This document shows, in pieces, positions 6,324 through 7,230 of a DNA stretch of 7,230 bases (the first letter of the stretch is position 1; each line of letters begins with the position of its first letter). The stretch comes from Chloroflexota bacterium (GTDB taxonomy: Bacteria > Chloroflexota > Limnocylindria > Limnocylindrales > CSP1-4), in NCBI GenBank assembly GCA_021777365.1, contig JAJYDP010000248.1, forward strand, positions 1-7,230, written 5' to 3'. The position numbers and the translations under genes were made by a program. The notes under the pieces are model-generated. The model did no database searches. It was not told the DNA's origin and saw nothing but the letters and a program-made list of their open reading frames with translations.

Positions 6324-6346
6324 GGGCCGATCCTCCGGCCCTTCCA
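6324..6346 (+). terminator. Hairpin downstream of the DoxX gene
   Basis: GGGCCG (6324-6329) pairs with CGGCCC (6336-6341) around the 6-nt loop ATCCTC, followed by TTCC. It lies 50 nt after the DoxX stop. Just before it, GTCCGGCCC (6293-6301) pairs with GGGCCTGAC (6311-6319) with one mismatch. The tail is short of Ts, so termination may be partial. Confidence 0.4.
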
Positions 6347-6370
6347 CGGACGATCGCCCAGCCCGTCAGA

Positions 6371-6404
6371 CAGAAACCGTCGGAGCGAGCTCCGGCGGTT
6401 TCTG
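6371..6404. terminator. Strong 15-bp hairpin, likely bidirectional terminator
   Basis: CAGAAACCG-T-CGGAG (6371-6385) pairs with CTCCG-G-CGGTTTCTG (6390-6404) with one T/G wobble and a CGAG tetraloop. It lies about 100 nt after the DoxX stop. On the minus strand the arm runs into GGTTTCTGTCTG, giving a T-rich tail, so it could stop transcripts from both sides. It is the most stable-looking inverted repeat I found here. Confidence 0.55.
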
Positions 6405-6448
6405 GATTCGGGAGGGAGGGGCGACCGACTGCCCAGAAGTCACGACTT

Positions 6449-6720
6449 GAGCGCGTCGATGGGAACGATGACACGACCCGGACCGTCGCCGAGCCCTCCA
6501 TCGTGGACGAGAACGGCCTCGTCGTGGCGTCGATCTTCGACCTTGCCGGCACGAAGGCGAAGGCGATGCTCGACCGGTCGGAGTGGCGCGACCACGTCGA
6601 CATCGCGACGCTCCTGCCCTCGTGTATTTCGAGGAAGGGACGGCACCTGAGGTCCCCGACGACATGCGGCGCGAGCTCGAGGCCGCCGTCATCGGCGCGG
6701 CGCACGCCATCATTCCGACC
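6449..6720 (+). pseudogene. Decayed AbiEii-type nucleotidyltransferase fragment
   Basis: Two segments in different frames resemble the C-terminal part of AbiEii/AbiGii-type nucleotidyltransferases. Segment A, to about 6616 and in the frame of GTG 6503, reads VAEPSIVDENGLVVASIFDL then AGTKAKAMLDRSEWRDHVDI then ATLL. This matches the family's DNG-VASl-DLAgTK---v--R-e-rDy-DI--LL pattern. Segment B, from about 6616 in the next frame, reads ALVYFEEGTAPEVPDDMRRE then LEAAV, like the family's L-YF-dgdlp-lp-~v---L--AV end. About 30-40 residues normally lie between these blocks, so a deletion plus frameshift is inferred. The N-terminal catalytic half (Gly-Ser and Asp-x-Asp motifs) is absent. In intact systems this protein is the toxin or abortive-infection partner of an AbiEi-like antitoxin; none is seen here. 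The open frame continues to 6945 without recognisable similarity. Confidence 0.62.
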
Positions 6721-6765
6721 GTCGAGCCGTACTCGGAATCGATCTCGCCGCAGGGCGTCAACGAA

Positions 6766-6791
6766 GAGGCCCCGGCGGGTGCCGGGGCCTC
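6766..6791 (-). terminator. Perfect 11-bp GC-rich hairpin behind the 47-residue membrane protein
   Basis: GAGGCCCCGGC (6766-6776) and GCCGGGGCCTC (6781-6791) form a perfect 11-bp stem with a 4-nt GGGT loop. It lies 28 nt beyond the stop of the minus-strand small gene, and on that strand is followed by TTCGTTG, a modest T-rich tail. This supports transcription of that gene from the minus strand. Confidence 0.6.
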
Positions 6792-6818
6792 GAACGTGCC
6801 GCTGCTCGTCAGCGGTGA

Positions 6819-6962
6819 TCAGGCGGCGAGATGGGGTCCCTGGACGATCAATGCCAGGATCGAGATGAGTGCAGTGAGCCCGAGTCCGAGGGAGACCTTC
6901 CACAGTGAGTGCCCGCGCTCGCCGTCACGCGTGCGCTCGACCTGATCCGTCCGATAGGTCAT
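6819..6962 (-). CDS. Small single-pass membrane protein, 47 residues
   Basis: ATG at 6962 begins a 47-residue protein: a charged, probably cytoplasmic N-terminus (about 1-21, including ERTRDGERGH) and one clear hydrophobic helix at about 22-41 (KVSLGLGLTALISILALIV), ending QGPHLAA. The frame opens further upstream, but this ATG is preferred because GGGAG sits 6 nt before it, and upstream residues look non-coding. A hairpin terminator lies just downstream. No family is recognised. It follows, in the same direction, the glycosyltransferase-like gene ending at 7100, with 137 nt between, so it could be cotranscribed or have its own promoter. The clean amphipathic/hydrophobic split, ribosome site and terminator make it a credible gene despite its size. 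Confidence 0.62.
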   Translation of the reverse strand: MTYRTDQVERTRDGERGHSLWKVSLGLGLTALISILALIVQGPHLAA

Positions 6963-7099
6963 CTCCAGCTCCCGGTGCGATTGCCAGCCGTGTGACAGGC
7001 AGCCGGATCGTCGCACCCGGGCCGGCGGCCGGCAATGGCCCATCCGTACGCGGCCGCCAGTGGGGTGCCGGTGGGAGTGCGGTCGGCCCGTGGCCGGCG

Positions 7100-7230
7100 C
7101 TACCGGCTGGTCAGCGCCGAGGCCCGGCGCTCCACCATCGCCCGGGCGCCCTCGTCGTAGATCGACTCGACCGCGCTCACCATCCGCTCCACGCAGAACC
7201 GCTCGTGGACCAGGTCGTGGCCGGCGCGCG
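7100..7230 (-). CDS. C-terminal end of a probable family 4 glycosyltransferase (start outside window)
   Basis: On the minus strand a frame enters the window at its right edge and stops at TAG 7102-7100, giving the last 42 residues. They read RAGHDLVHERFCVERMVSAV then ESIYDEGARAMVERRASALT. The pattern A-x-x-L-V-x-E-R-F-x-x-x-R-M-V-x-x-x-E-x-x-Y is typical of the final helix of GT-B family 4 glycosyltransferases, where the chain ends after the UDP-sugar domain. These enzymes build cell-envelope or exopolysaccharide glycans. Only the end is visible, with no catalytic residues, so the call rests on this C-terminal pattern alone. Confidence 0.62.
   Translation of the reverse strand, partial: RAGHDLVHERFCVERMVSAVESIYDEGARAMVERRASALTSR

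Noticed and set aside
1..7230. CRISPR array, tRNA, rRNA, insertion sequence or riboswitch
   Set aside because: No regularly spaced repeats, no tRNA-like cloverleaf, no transposase and no recognisable aptamer core were seen on either strand.

Overview
The window is very GC-rich with strong third-position GC bias, short intergenic gaps and GTG starts. Together with an actinobacterial-style HxlR regulator and an FMN-transferase/ferric-reductase cassette, this suggests a high-GC soil or freshwater bacterium, most likely Actinomycetota or Chloroflexota. That assignment is an impression from composition and protein flavour; no rRNA or other taxonomic marker is present.

Layout: (1) 1-360, + strand: 3' part of an HxlR-family transcription regulator with a Cys-rich tail. 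(2) 373-2303, - strand: a two-component pair, an OmpR-family response regulator followed by its histidine kinase, translationally coupled. The kinase ends 12 bp from the convergent HxlR gene. (3) 2304-2380: a short divergent control region with an 11-bp-phased direct repeat, the layout OmpR/PhoB-type regulators bind. (4) 2381-5104, + strand: a tight three-gene operon encoding a single-pass Gly-rich membrane protein, an ApbE-type FAD:protein FMN transferase, and a six-helix ferric-reductase-like di-heme membrane protein with an extracytoplasmic C-terminal domain. (5) 5105-5758: 654 nt without a convincing gene, holding a second 11-bp-phased repeat. (6) 5759-6274, + strand: a DoxX-family membrane protein followed by several hairpins. 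(7) 6449-6720: a decayed, frameshifted fragment of an AbiEii-type nucleotidyltransferase. (8) 6819-6962, - strand: a 47-residue single-pass membrane protein with a terminator-like hairpin behind it. (9) 7100-7230, - strand: the C-terminal end of what looks like a family 4 glycosyltransferase.

The centre of interest is block 2-4. The kinase/regulator pair probably controls the divergent operon. The ferric-reductase-like protein has two His pairs placed to hold two transmembrane hemes, no cytosolic FAD/NAD(P)H domain, and, just after its last helix, the string DGRGSGAT (residues 213-220). This resembles the Thr acceptor sites that ApbE enzymes flavinylate in NqrC/RnfG and NqrB/RnfD, and an ApbE gene lies immediately upstream, overlapping by 4 nt. 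A reasonable model is a transmembrane electron conduit in which heme electrons pass to an FMN covalently attached to the reductase itself on the outer face of the membrane, with no separate FMN_bind-domain protein in the operon. This is inference and can be tested by mass spectrometry of residue T220.
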